Source: Streptomyces sp. RPA4-2
Lineage (GTDB): Bacteria; Actinomycetota; Actinomycetes; Streptomycetales; Streptomycetaceae
NCBI RefSeq assembly: GCF_012273515.2
Contig: NZ_CP050975.2
Coordinates: 1,984,001 to 2,048,000 of the forward strand
Reading direction: 5' to 3'
DNA: 64,000 nucleotides
A program made the position numbers and the translations under genes. Under the pieces are notes generated by a model that saw only the letters and a program-made list of their open reading frames with translations, did not search any database and was not told where the DNA came from. This document shows positions 39,179-47,341 of this stretch, piece by piece; the stretch's first letter is position 1; the number at the start of each line of letters is the position of its first letter.

Positions 39179-39315
39179 ACGCGCATCGTCCCTGAAACAT
39201 GAAACGGGGACGCAAAGGTGCCAAAGGCCGAGTCTAACGGGGGTGGGAGGCCGCGCCGGACTGCGTGTCCCGGCCGGGGCTCCCCTGCGTGTGCGCCCGT
39301 GGGCCCTCGTCGGCG

Positions 39316-40503
39316 TTACAGCAGATACGCCGGGGTGCTCACGGGCAACGTAAATCGGAACTCGGCGCCGCCGCCGGGGGCGCGGCCGACCGTGATCGTC
39401 CCGCCGTGGGCTTCGACGATTCCCTTGACGATGTACAGCCCGAGGCCCGTGCCGCCGCGCTTGCTGCCCCGCCAGAAGCGGGTGAAGACGCGGTTCATGG
39501 ATTCCTCCGGGATGCCGGTGCCCTCGTCGCTCACGGTCACCGAGGTGGCGGCGTGTGCGGCGCCCGCGGCGGTTGAGGCGGTTGCGTCGTCTCCCCGCTC
39601 CCGCGGGGACGCCGAGGGCGTGATGTCGATGGTGACGGTTCCCTCGCCGTGGCGCACCGCATTTTCCAGCAGGTTGCTGAGCACCTGGTCGATCTTGTCC
39701 GGGTCGGCCCACAGCGGGGGCAGCGGCTGTTCGAGCCGCAGCAGGAAACGGTCGGCGGGCTGGCCCGAGGTGACGTAGGCCTGGATGTGGCGGCCGACGG
39801 CTGCGCCGATGTCGACGGGCTGGCGGCGCACTTCGAGACGCCCGGAATCGATGCGGGAGATGTCGAGCAGTTCGGCGATGAGGCGGGTGACCCGGTCGGC
39901 GTCCGCGTCCACCGTCTCCAGCATCAGCTTCTTCTGGTCGTCGGTGAAGCGTTCCCACTTGGCTAGCAGCGTGGCCGTGAAGCCCTTGACCGAGGTGAGC
40001 GGGGAGCGGAGTTCGTGGGCGACCGTGGCGATCAGTTCGGCGTGGCTGCGCTCGGTGCGGCGGCGGGCCTCGGTGTCGCGCAGCGACACGACGACCCGGC
40101 GGACGGGCCCGGTGGGCCGGCCCCGGACGTACCGCGCGGAGACCAGGACCTCGCGTCCGCCGGGCAGCAGCAGGTTGCGTTCGGGCTGGCCGACGCGGAT
40201 CGCGAGCCCGCCGTAGGGGTCGGTCAGCTGCCACCACCGGCGGCCTTCGAGGTCCTCGAGCGGGAGGGCGGCGTCCAGCTGTTGTCCGAGGGCCTCGGCG
40301 GCGGGGACCGCGGTGATGCGGGCGGCGGCGGCGTTGAAGGAGATCACCCGGCCGTGCTCGTCGGCGACGACGAGTCCGTCGGGCAGGTCGTCCGGATCGA
40401 CACCGAGGTCGGCTCCGAGTTGCTCCTCGCCCCGGGGCGCGGGCGTGTCGCGCACGTCCCGTGCGCGCAGTGCGCTGTTCGCACCGCTCGTGCCGACACC
40501 CAT
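39316..40503 (-). CDS. Orphan sensor histidine kinase with PAS domain
   Basis: 395-residue soluble kinase. A PAS domain at about 38-145 (DLPDGLVVADEHGRVISFNAAAARITAVPAAEALGQQLD...RRVVVSLRDTEARRR) leads into HisKA (ELIATVAHELRSPLTSVKGFTATLLAKW, phospho-acceptor His in VAHELRSP). The HATPase_c domain has N-box LSNLLENAVRHG, G1 VSDEGTGIPEE and G2 RGGTGLGLYIVKGIVEAHGG. No transmembrane segment is evident, and no response regulator is adjacent, so partner and signal are unknown; a soluble PAS suggests an internal cue such as redox state or flavin. ATG 40503. A recurrent hairpin lies just upstream, 40532-40580. Confidence 0.9.
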   Translation of the reverse strand: MGVGTSGANSALRARDVRDTPAPRGEEQLGADLGVDPDDLPDGLVVADEHGRVISFNAAAARITAVPAAEALGQQLDAALPLEDLEGRRWWQLTDPYGGLAIRVGQPERNLLLPGGREVLVSARYVRGRPTGPVRRVVVSLRDTEARRRTERSHAELIATVAHELRSPLTSVKGFTATLLAKWERFTDDQKKLMLETVDADADRVTRLIAELLDISRIDSGRLEVRRQPVDIGAAVGRHIQAYVTSGQPADRFLLRLEQPLPPLWADPDKIDQVLSNLLENAVRHGEGTVTIDITPSASPRERGDDATASTAAGAAHAATSVTVSDEGTGIPEESMNRVFTRFWRGSKRGGTGLGLYIVKGIVEAHGGTITVGRAPGGGAEFRFTLPVSTPAYLL

Positions 40504-40531
40504 CCCCGTATCCCACCTCTCGTCTGGCGGT

Positions 40532-40580
40532 GGGGCACCTCCCTGCTCGAGCGAAGCCGAGAGCTTTGGGGGAGGTCCCC
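40532..40580. terminator. Streptomyces-type recurrent hairpin (CTCGAGCGAAGCCGAGAG core)
   Basis: GGGGCACCTCCCTGCTCGAG and the following CGAAGCCGAGAGCTTTGGGGGAGGTCCCC fold into an outer GGGACCTCCC-type stem with an inner CTCG...CGAG hairpin. I recall very similar elements scattered between genes in many Streptomyces genomes. It lies between the SpoU-like gene's end at 40597 and the kinase start, both on the minus strand, so it probably terminates the SpoU transcript. Confidence 0.7.
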
Positions 40581-40596
40581 CGAGCCCGTCACCCTA

Positions 40597-41456
40597 CTAG
40601 CCGTCAGTGACGGAGCGGCACCCTCCGGAGGCACGCTGTGCACGGGCGGACGCGTAGAGACATACGGCGGCGGCGGTCGCCAGGTTCAGACTCTCGGCCT
40701 TTCCGTGGATGGGAACGCGCACGACGGCGTCGGCCAGCGCGCGCGTCTCCTCCGGGAGCCCCCACGCCTCGTTGCCGAACACCCAGGCGGTGGGGCCGCC
40801 CATGGTCCCCTGGTCCAGCTCGTCGTCGAGGTCGTCCTGCCCCGCGCCGTCCGCGGCGAGGATCCGCACACCGGCCGCCTTCAGACCCCGTACGGCGTCC
40901 TCGACCGGGACGCCGACGGCGACGGGCAGGTGGAACAGGGACCCCACGGAGGCCCGTACGGCCTTGGGGTTGTACAGGTCGACGGAGGCGTCGGTGAGGA
41001 CGACGGCCTCGGCACCCGCGGCGTCCGCGCACCGCAGCACGGTGCCGGCGTTCCCGGGGTCGCGGACGTGGGCGAGGACGGCGACGAGCCTGGGCCGCGC
41101 CGCGAGGATCTCCTCGAACGGGGTGTCGAGGAACCGGCAGATGCCGACGAGGCCCTGCGGGGTGACGGTCGTCGAGATGTCGGCGATCACGTCCTCGTCG
41201 GCGAGGTGCACACGCGCGCCGACCTCACGGGCGTCCCCGACGATGTCGGCGTAGCGCTCCGCGGCTTCGGGGGTGGCGAACAGTTCGACGAGCGTGGGGG
41301 CCGCGTCGGCACGGTGCGCCGCCGCCTCGCGCACCGCCTGCGGGCCCTCGGCGAGGAACAGCCGCTCCTTGCCCCGGAAGTTCCGCCGGGCCAGCCGCCG
41401 CGCGGCGGAGACGCGGGGCGACCGCGGGAGATCAGCTCGACGGGGGCGGCGGGCAT
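40597..41456 (-). CDS. TrmH/SpoU family RNA methyltransferase with frameshift near its start
   Basis: SAM-dependent 2'-O-ribose methyltransferase of the SPOUT class, acting on rRNA or tRNA. The substrate-binding part (APTLVELFATPEAAERYADIVGDAREVGARVHLADEDVIADISTTVTPQGLVGIC) is followed by the knotted SPOUT core: RLVAVLAHVRDPGNAGTVLRCADAAGAEAVVL, AWVFGNEAWGLPEETRALAD and RVPIHGKAESLNLATAAAVCLY. ATG 41456 with GAGGTGA upstream gives MPAAPVELIS and then drops out of frame. The expected continuation PRSPRVSAARRLARRNFRGKERLFLAEGPQAV is recovered if one C is added to the CCC run at 41426-41428. Without the correction the first in-frame start is GTG 41334. Confidence 0.85.
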
Positions 41457-41647
41457 GGGGTCACCTCAGGGGGTCTGCGAAGGGTGGAACGACGGTCCGT
41501 GCTGCGGGCTCGCGGGCCGCGGGGTGGACGAGCTGCGGTAAGCACCGATGCGGGAGGGCGGGCGGCCGGGTGGCCCGACGGCGGGGTGACCGGACGACCG
41601 GCGACCCGGCGTCACCCCTGCGGCCTTCGGTCCCGGCCGCACGGGTC

Positions 41648-41760
41648 GGTACCTGTGACCGGTACCTGTGACCGGCCCCTGTGGCAGGTTCGCGTGCCCA
41701 AGAGCCGTGTGCCCAGGGGCCGCGTGCCCAGGGGCCTCGTGCATCCAGGGGACCGCGTGC
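41648..41760. repeat. Short tandem repeats downstream of rplT
   Basis: Two exact copies of GGTACCTGTGACC at 41648-41673. Then about five copies of a 14-16-base unit CGTGCCCAGGGGCCG (variants CGTGCCCAAGAGC, CGTGTGCCCAGGGGC, CTCGTGCATCCAGGGGA and CGCGTGCGCAGGAGC) to about 41760. They occupy the 500-base gap 41457-41953, which has no gene. Confidence 0.65.
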
Positions 41761-41891
41761 GCAGGAGCCGCGTATCGAAGATCCACGCACGGAAGAAACG
41801 CACACCGAACCACGGCCACCGAAGAACCGGGGCACTCCGTGGGGCGGACGGCACGTCTCCCCCGCCGAACCCGCGGAGCGCGAACGCACAG

Positions 41892-41921
41892 GGACCCGCA
41901 AGCCATGAGGCAAGCGGGTCC
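41892..41921 (-). terminator. Terminator of the infC-rpmI-rplT operon
   Basis: GGACCCGC / GCGGGTCC stem with a nested GCC/GGC pair and ATGA apex, 32 bases after the rplT stop. Confidence 0.75.
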
Positions 41922-41953
41922 ACAGGTACGTCCGGCTCAGGCCAGTACGAGCG

Positions 41954-42337
41954 TCACGCGGCCTTCGGCGCGTTGACGTCCGACGGCAGCGCCTTCTGCG
42001 CGACCTCGACGAGCGCGGCGAACGCGCCGGCGTCGTTCACGGCCAGCTCCGCCAGGATCTTGCGGTCGACCTCGATGTTCGCGGCCTTCAGACCCTGGAT
42101 GAAGCGGTTGTAGGTGATGCCGTTGGCGCGGGCAGCGGCGTTGATGCGCTGGATCCACAGCTGACGGAAGTCGCCCTTGCGCTTCTTGCGGTCGTTGTAG
42201 TTGTAGACCAGGGAGTGGGTGACCTGCTCCTTGGCCTTGCGGTACAGACGCGAACGCTGACCGCGGTAGCCGCTGGCGGCCTCGAGGATCGCCCGGCGCT
42301 TCTTGTGGGCGTTGACTGCCCGCTTGACGCGTGCCAC
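41954..42337 (-). CDS. rplT: 50S ribosomal protein L20
   Basis: 127-residue L20, begins [106 protein letters not shown], a standard full-length sequence. The basic N-terminal tail and globular C-terminal half are both intact. Third gene of infC-rpmI-rplT. Assembles early on 23S rRNA, and in other bacteria it represses its own operon. Confidence 0.99.
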   Translation of the reverse strand: MARVKRAVNAHKKRRAILEAASGYRGQRSRLYRKAKEQVTHSLVYNYNDRKKRKGDFRQLWIQRINAAARANGITYNRFIQGLKAANIEVDRKILAELAVNDAGAFAALVEVAQKALPSDVNAPKAA

Positions 42338-42432
42338 TTGTTAACTCCTTGTAGCGGGGCCGCGGTGGTGGTCACACGGCCCGAATTCGATTGGGTCCCG
42401 GTCCTGACGTACGGCGGCGAGGCGCCGGTACG

Positions 42433-42627
42433 TCACTTGCCGAGAAGCTTCTTGATCTTCTTGGCGTCGCCCGGGGCCATCTCGGCGTTGCCGGTCAGGC
42501 GCCGCGTCAGACGGGACGACTTGTGCTCGAGCAGGTGGCGCTTGCCGGCGCGCTCACGGAGCACCTTGCCGGAGCCGGTGATCTTGAAGCGCTTGCTGGC
42601 ACCGCTGTGCGACTTGTTCTTCGGCAT
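42433..42627 (-). CDS. rpmI: 50S ribosomal protein L35
   Basis: 64-residue L35 ([64 protein letters not shown]), complete and typical. It lies between infC and rplT with 95- and 154-base spacers, the normal operon order. Confidence 0.99.
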   Translation of the reverse strand: MPKNKSHSGASKRFKITGSGKVLRERAGKRHLLEHKSSRLTRRLTGNAEMAPGDAKKIKKLLGK

Positions 42628-42781
42628 AGCGCCGTTCTCTCCTCGTCAGTGGCGTTCCGGTGCCCGGTCGCGAAACCGGGCACGGTGGAACGTCATGTGT
42701 GTATCGGTTGGCATCCCCTGACTCGTCTCCCAGGAGGTCCTGGACTCTCGTCCCGGACTCCCCGGAGCCTTCGCCCTGGGA

Positions 42782-43510
42782 TCAGGCCTCGGCGGAAGCC
42801 TCGGCCGGGGCCTCGGCGGTCTCGGCCTCGGTGATCTCACCTTCGGCGATCTCGCCCTCGGCGATCTCGCCCTCGGTGGTCTCGCCCTCGAGGTCGTCGA
42901 TCTCACCGTCGGCGGCGTTCTGCGAGCGACCGGGGTTGGCCTTCGCTTCGGCCTTGCGAGCCGCCTGGGCCTCACGGGCCTCGGCCATCGCCTCGGTCTT
43001 CTTCTTGTGCGGACCGAGAACCATGATCATGTTTCGGCCGTCCTGCTTCGGGTTCGACTCGACGAACCCGAGGTCCTCGACGTCCGAAGCCAGACGCTGC
43101 AGCAGTCGGTAGCCGAGTTCCGGCCGGGACTGCTCGCGACCGCGGAACATGATCGTGATCTTGACCTTGTCGCCCTGCTTGAGGAACCGGACGACGTGAC
43201 CCTTTTTGGTGTCGTAGTCGTGCGGGTCGATCTTCGGCCGGAGCTTCATTTCCTTGATGACCGTGTGCGCCTGGTTCTTGCGCGCCTCACGGGCCTTCAT
43301 GGCCGACTCGTACTTGAACTTCCCGTAGTCCATGAGCTTGCAGACCGGCGGGCGTGCGCTCGCCGCCACCTCGACCAGGTCGAGGTCGTACTCCTGCGCA
43401 AGCTCCAGGGCCTTGGCAAGCGGAACAATCCCGACCTGCTCGCCGCTGGGACCGACAAGTCGCACTTCGGGAACGCGAATCCGGTCGTTGATGCGGGGCT
43501 CGGTGCTGAT
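42782..43510 (-). CDS. infC: Translation initiation factor IF-3, probable AUC start
   Basis: 242-residue IF-3, which keeps 30S subunits apart from 50S and proofreads initiator tRNA and start codons. N domain [66 protein letters not shown] domain from [45 protein letters not shown]. Then an acidic C-terminal tail of about 45 residues with [10 protein letters not shown] repeats, typical of actinomycetes. The best start is ATC 43510: AGGAGG lies four bases before it, and homology begins right there. GTG 43534 is an in-frame alternative that would put the ribosome site inside the gene. A U-tract hairpin lies in the leader at 43597-43627. Confidence 0.95.
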   Translation of the reverse strand: MSTEPRINDRIRVPEVRLVGPSGEQVGIVPLAKALELAQEYDLDLVEVAASARPPVCKLMDYGKFKYESAMKAREARKNQAHTVIKEMKLRPKIDPHDYDTKKGHVVRFLKQGDKVKITIMFRGREQSRPELGYRLLQRLASDVEDLGFVESNPKQDGRNMIMVLGPHKKKTEAMAEAREAQAARKAEAKANPGRSQNAADGEIDDLEGETTEGEIAEGEIAEGEITEAETAEAPAEASAEA

Positions 43511-43596
43511 GGATCCTCCTCGGTAGCACCACACGGCGGTCTGGCGGACAGCCGCGTATGTCTCTGATGACAATGGACCAACCACCGCGGCACATG

Positions 43597-43627
43597 AAAA
43601 ATGCCCCGGACGGGACACAGGCGGGGC
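43597..43627 (-). terminator. Intrinsic terminator / attenuator in the infC leader
   Basis: On the minus strand, GCCCCG, a 13-base loop and CGGGGC are followed directly by ATTTTTC, a true G/C stem plus U-tract, rare in this window. It lies about 85-115 bases upstream of the infC start and downstream of the promoter region. Also in the 43511-43890 gap: GGTTAGC (43814) and GCTAACC (43838) form a seven-base inverted repeat with a 17-base spacer, close to where the infC and DUF1844 promoters must be. Confidence 0.6.
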
Positions 43628-43890
43628 TCCATGAGTTACCGGAGCACCGCCGCGGTCAACCGCGGGGCGCACTTTCGGACGACTCCACCGTCCGTACGGA
43701 ACGGTGGTGGCCGTCTGACCGGGTGACCTGCCGTCCCGGAGGACAGTCAGGTGGGAGATCGGAGCCTCCACTTGTGGGCCGAGCACATACATGTCCGGCC
43801 GGTCGTTACACAAGGTTAGCAGCTTGGGCCGATATCGGCTAACCGAGGCCAACTGGGGCCGGGAACCGCGCGGGACCTATCGTGTGGGGC

Positions 43891-44247
43891 ATGAGTGACA
43901 CCCCTCCCCAGAACCCCGACTTCGACAGCATGACCCGCGACATCGCCGAGGTCCCCGCGGTCGAGGTCCTCGTGACGGTCGCGGTCAACCTGATGAGCGC
44001 CGCCGCCGTGAAGCTCGGTCTGACCGAGGAGGGCGACAAGTACAAGGACCTCGACGAGGCCCGCAAGCTGATCCACGCGCTGGCCGGGCTGCTCGACGCG
44101 AGCGCCACCGAGATCAGCTCCTTCCACGCGTCCCCGCTGCGCGACGGCCTGAAGTCGCTCCAGCTGGCGTTCCGTGAGGCGTCCCTGGTGCCGGACGAGC
44201 CCGGCCAGGGCCCGGGCGAGAAGTACACGGGGCCCGTCTACGGCTAG
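43891..44247 (+). CDS. DUF1844 domain protein
   Basis: 118-residue protein; the core DIAEVPAVEVLVTVAVNLMSAAAVKLGLTEEGDKYKDLDEARKLIHALAGLLDASATEISSFHASPLRDGLKSLQLAFREAS is the DUF1844 helical domain, conserved in actinobacteria and other phyla beside infC. ATG 43891 follows GTGGGGC; TATCGT a few bases upstream may be a -10, making the transcript nearly leaderless. Function unknown. The conserved location divergent from the translation operon is the main clue. Confidence 0.85.
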   Translation: MSDTPPQNPDFDSMTRDIAEVPAVEVLVTVAVNLMSAAAVKLGLTEEGDKYKDLDEARKLIHALAGLLDASATEISSFHASPLRDGLKSLQLAFREASLVPDEPGQGPGEKYTGPVYG

Positions 44248-44254
44248 TCCGTCC

Positions 44255-44986
44255 CTACGCACGTACGTACAAGGGCTCGCCCGGTGGCGTCGTCCCGGCC
44301 GGCAGCAGTGCCAGGTCGAGGCCGCGCACCAGGCGGGCCCTCAGTGTCTCGTCGGCGGCGAGCCGCCCCGCGACCGCGTGGGCGGCCTCGGCCGGTGTCG
44401 CGGACGCGGCCAGGACGAGCGCGAGGGTGCCGTCCGCGCGGCCGGGGCCGAGGTGGGCGCGCACGACGGCGGGCTCGGCGGCCACCGCGGCGCGTACCGC
44501 CTCGACCACGGCGGGATCGGCGAGCGGGTCCGCCGTCGTGCGCCCCTCGGCGAGGGCCAGCAGCGCGGAGCCGGTCAGCTCGAAGGTGACGGGGCCGGCC
44601 AGGTCGAGGACGACCGTGTCGGCCTTCTCGTGCGCGGCGGCCTGCAGGGCCTGGTGCAGGGGTACGGCGACCGGGCGCGCCGCGGGGTCCCAGCGGGCCA
44701 GCGTCTCGGTGGACGTGAAGGCGGGCAGGGCCGTACGGCCTCCGGCCCTCAGGGTCGGCACCGCCATGTCGCTGGTCTTCTCGTGACGCAGTCCGTTCTC
44801 GTCCTCCTCCACCTCGCCGAGGACGGCCACGACGGGCACCAGCAGCCGCGCGCCCTCGAGCGCCTCCAGGACAGGACCCACGGCGGTGCGGTCCTCGGCC
44901 CAGGCCGCGAGCGCCGCGCTCAGCCGGGGATCGGCGGAGCCGTCGTCGTCGGGGAAGCCGGAGTCGGGAATGTTCTTGTTCGCCAC
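44255..44986 (-). CDS. SseB family protein
   Basis: 243-residue cytoplasmic protein with an SseB-like N-terminal domain: RLSAALAAWAEDRTAVGPVLEALEGARLLVPVVAVLG...AVPTLRAGGRTALPAFTSTETLARWDPAARPVAVPLHQALQAAAHEKADTVVLDLAGPVTFELTGSALLALAEG. The C-terminal ~80 residues (ADPAVVEAVRAAVAAEPAVVRAHLGPGRADGTLALVLAASATPAEAAHAVAGRLAADETLRARLVRGLDLALLP) match the SseB C-terminal extension. GTG 44986 (VANKNIPDSGFPDDDG) is chosen because the fold begins soon after it. Function in actinomycetes is unknown. Ends eight bases from the converging DUF1844 gene. Confidence 0.85.
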   Translation of the reverse strand: MANKNIPDSGFPDDDGSADPRLSAALAAWAEDRTAVGPVLEALEGARLLVPVVAVLGEVEEDENGLRHEKTSDMAVPTLRAGGRTALPAFTSTETLARWDPAARPVAVPLHQALQAAAHEKADTVVLDLAGPVTFELTGSALLALAEGRTTADPLADPAVVEAVRAAVAAEPAVVRAHLGPGRADGTLALVLAASATPAEAAHAVAGRLAADETLRARLVRGLDLALLPAGTTPPGEPLYVRA

Positions 44987-45135
44987 GGTCCCCGACCCTA
45001 TCGGGGGGATGCTGCTGCGCTTGTGCGGCCCCGGAAACCCGGTGGTGACAGGTCTCACCGGATTCTCAGCTCGCGCTGACACAGCTTTCACGTGCACCTA
45101 ACGCCGGACACAGTCGAGGCCCCGAGCATCGCGGG

Positions 45136-46098
45136 ATGGCCCCTCACCGAGCTCGTCGGCGGCGCACCCGCCCCTCCGGACACAGGACCCTCCTCTGCAC
45201 GGCGGTCGCCTCCGCCGTGCTGGTGGGCGGTACGGCGGCCGGGACCGTCTACGTGAAGGCACAGGCGCACGACGGCGGTGGCCTCGTATCCTCCTCCTCG
45301 GCGGCGTCCGGCGCGTCGCCGGCCGCATCGCAACCGACCAGCGGGGAGACATCGGTGGAACCCGTCACGGAGCCCTCGGTGGACCGGGCCGCGCTGCTCG
45401 CCAAGGGGATGCGGGCCGTAACCGTGGCGCCCGGCGCCAAGGTGTCGGTCGCTGTGCTCGACCTGGACTCCGGCGAGAGCACCGCGTACGGCGGCGGAAG
45501 CTTCGACACCGCGAGCATCGTCAAGGTCGACATCCTGGCGACGCTGTTGCTCCAGGCGCAGGACGCGGACCGGCGTCTGACGGCTCAGGAGAAGACGTAC
45601 GCCACCGCGATGATCGCGAACAGTGACAACGCGTCCGCGTCCGCCCTGTGGGACGCCATCGGGAGGGCGGACGGTCTCGACGCGGCGAACGACCGCTTCG
45701 GCCTGCACGGCACCACGGGCGGGGACGGCGCGCTGTGGGGGCTGACCCGGACCACGGCCGCCGATCAACTGGCCCTGCTCCAGCAGGTGTTCGAGGACGA
45801 CTCGCAGCTCACCAAGGCTTCACGGACGTATCTCCAGGGGCTCATGGGCGAGATCGCCGCCGACCAGCGGTGGGGGGTCTCGGCCGCGGCCGACGGCTCC
45901 GGGTGGGCCCTGAAGAACGGGTGGCTGCCGCGCAGCACGACCGGGCTGTGGGACGTCAACAGCATCGGGCGGATCACCGCCGACGGCCACGACTATCTGG
46001 TGGCAGCCCTGTCCGACGGCAACTCGACCAAGGCGCGGGGGATCTCGCTGGTGGAGGCGGCGGCGCGGGCGGCGGTCTCCGTGTTCTCCGCCACCTGA
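45136..46098 (+). CDS. Exported class-A beta-lactamase-fold serine hydrolase
   Basis: 320-residue exported protein. A basic N-terminus and hydrophobic segment (HRTLLCTAVASAVLVGGTAAGTVYV) form a signal or anchor, then a Ser/Ala/Pro linker to ~residue 75. The hydrolase domain has the active-site SXXK as DTASIVKVDIL, the SDN loop as IANSDNASASALW, and K-N-G in place of KTG (WALKNGWLP). A catalytic omega-loop glutamate is not obvious, so it may be a penicillin-binding-like esterase or peptidase, not a true beta-lactamase. It converges with the mycosin gene; no classical RBS precedes ATG 45136. Confidence 0.85.
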   Translation: MAPHRARRRRTRPSGHRTLLCTAVASAVLVGGTAAGTVYVKAQAHDGGGLVSSSSAASGASPAASQPTSGETSVEPVTEPSVDRAALLAKGMRAVTVAPGAKVSVAVLDLDSGESTAYGGGSFDTASIVKVDILATLLLQAQDADRRLTAQEKTYATAMIANSDNASASALWDAIGRADGLDAANDRFGLHGTTGGDGALWGLTRTTAADQLALLQQVFEDDSQLTKASRTYLQGLMGEIAADQRWGVSAAADGSGWALKNGWLPRSTTGLWDVNSIGRITADGHDYLVAALSDGNSTKARGISLVEAAARAAVSVFSAT

Positions 46099-46132
46099 GT
46101 CCGCGGAGCGGCGCTCTCCCCGCAGGGGCGCC

Positions 46133-47341
46133 TCAGCCCCGGCCCATGGAGCGGCGCCTCAGTCCCCGGAGCGGTGCCTCGGTCCCGCGGCCTCTCCACA
46201 ACAGCACCGCCGCGGCCAGCAGGACCACGCCGGCGCCGCCCGCGACCGGGCCCACCCAGCCGGAGGCATCGTGGTCCTCCCGGGGTGCGTCGGGGCCCGC
46301 GCCGAAGTACTTCCCGCCGTACGCCGCGGCGTGCAGGTCCTCCCCCTTGAGCCGCCCGGCCGCCCGGATGGCGGCCGCGGGGTCGATGAAGCCGAAGCCG
46401 CGGGAGTCGTCACGGCCGCCGCTGGGAGCGTTGCGGGCGGTGTCCTCCAGGAGCTTCTTGATCTGCGCCGGGGACAGGCCCGGGTGGGCCGCCTTGACGA
46501 GCGCGACCGCGCCGGAGACGAAGGCGGAGGCGGCGCTGGTGCCCCAGCCCTCGTAGTACCTGTCGTCCGGGTCGGCGATGACGACGTCGACACCGGGAGC
46601 GCTGACGGTGGCGTACCAGCGGCGGGTGGAGAACGAGGCGTGGGTGCCGTACCGGTCGACGGCCGCGGCGGCGATCACGCCCGGGTAGGCCGCCGGGTAG
46701 GAGATGTGGTCGCCCTTCTCGCCGCCGTTGCCCGCCGAGGCGACCACGACGGCGCCCTTCTTCAGGGCGTACTGGACGGCCGCGTCCTCGGCGGGCTCGG
46801 GGTGGGCGGACTTGGAGTCGTCGCCGAGGGAGAGGTTGATGACGTCGGCGCCGTGGTCGGCGGCCCAGCGGATGCCCTCGGCGAGGGCGTTGCCGCGGGT
46901 GCTGCGTGCTCTCGTACGGGAGGAGTCGCCGTCCTCGAGGATGACGCGGACGGGGAGGATCTTCGCCTCGGGGGCGATGCCGAGGACGCCGTCGTCCCTG
47001 CCCGCGCCGTGTCCGTGGCCCGCGATGATCCCCGCCATGGCGGTGCCGTGCCGGGCCCACGCGCGCTCCCCGCGGTGCGCTCCGAAGCCGACCATGTCCT
47101 TGCCGGGGAGGATGTTGCCGACCAGGTCCGGGTGCTGGTCGTCGACGCCCGTGTCGAGGACCGCGACGGTGATGCCGCTGCCCTTCGTCGTGCGCCAGGC
47201 CTGCTGGGTGTGCATGGCGTCGAGGGCCCACTGCTGGGCCCGTATGCCGTCGGCGTACGCGGTGGTGGACGGGGACAGCGTGAGGGAGCCGGCCAGCAGG
47301 ACACCGAGGAGTGCGGTCCTGCGGGTGGGGGTGCGGGTCAT
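46133..47341 (-). CDS. Mycosin-type S8 serine protease (type VII secretion-associated)
   Basis: 402-residue membrane-anchored subtilase. A signal (TRRTALLGVLLAGSLTLSPSTTAYA) is followed by WALDAMHTQQAWRTTKGSGITVAVLDTGVDDQHPDL (catalytic Asp), RHGTAMAGIIAG (His), ISYPAAYPGVIAAAAVD and GWGTSAASAFVSGAVAL (Ser in GTSAA). The C-terminus has a transmembrane helix (WVGPVAGGAGVVLLAAAVLLW) and a short basic tail. This is the layout of mycosins of ESX systems, but no EsxA/EccC genes are visible here. ATG 47341 overlaps the stop of the upstream 789-residue gene (ATGA), so the two are translationally coupled and probably act together at the membrane. Confidence 0.9.
   Translation of the reverse strand: MTRTPTRRTALLGVLLAGSLTLSPSTTAYADGIRAQQWALDAMHTQQAWRTTKGSGITVAVLDTGVDDQHPDLVGNILPGKDMVGFGAHRGERAWARHGTAMAGIIAGHGHGAGRDDGVLGIAPEAKILPVRVILEDGDSSRTRARSTRGNALAEGIRWAADHGADVINLSLGDDSKSAHPEPAEDAAVQYALKKGAVVVASAGNGGEKGDHISYPAAYPGVIAAAAVDRYGTHASFSTRRWYATVSAPGVDVVIADPDDRYYEGWGTSAASAFVSGAVALVKAAHPGLSPAQIKKLLEDTARNAPSGGRDDSRGFGFIDPAAAIRAAGRLKGEDLHAAAYGGKYFGAGPDAPREDHDASGWVGPVAGGAGVVLLAAAVLLWRGRGTEAPLRGLRRRSMGRG

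Noticed and set aside
39090..39240. Phenylalanine leader peptide for pheST
   Set aside because: Three TTT codons occur in one frame near 39205-39225 but no start codon precedes them, and the ATG-initiated frame has one Phe only.
43511..43534. GTG 43534 as the infC start
   Set aside because: The strong AGGAGG site would lie within the gene and the extra residues VWCYRGGS are not part of the IF-3 fold.
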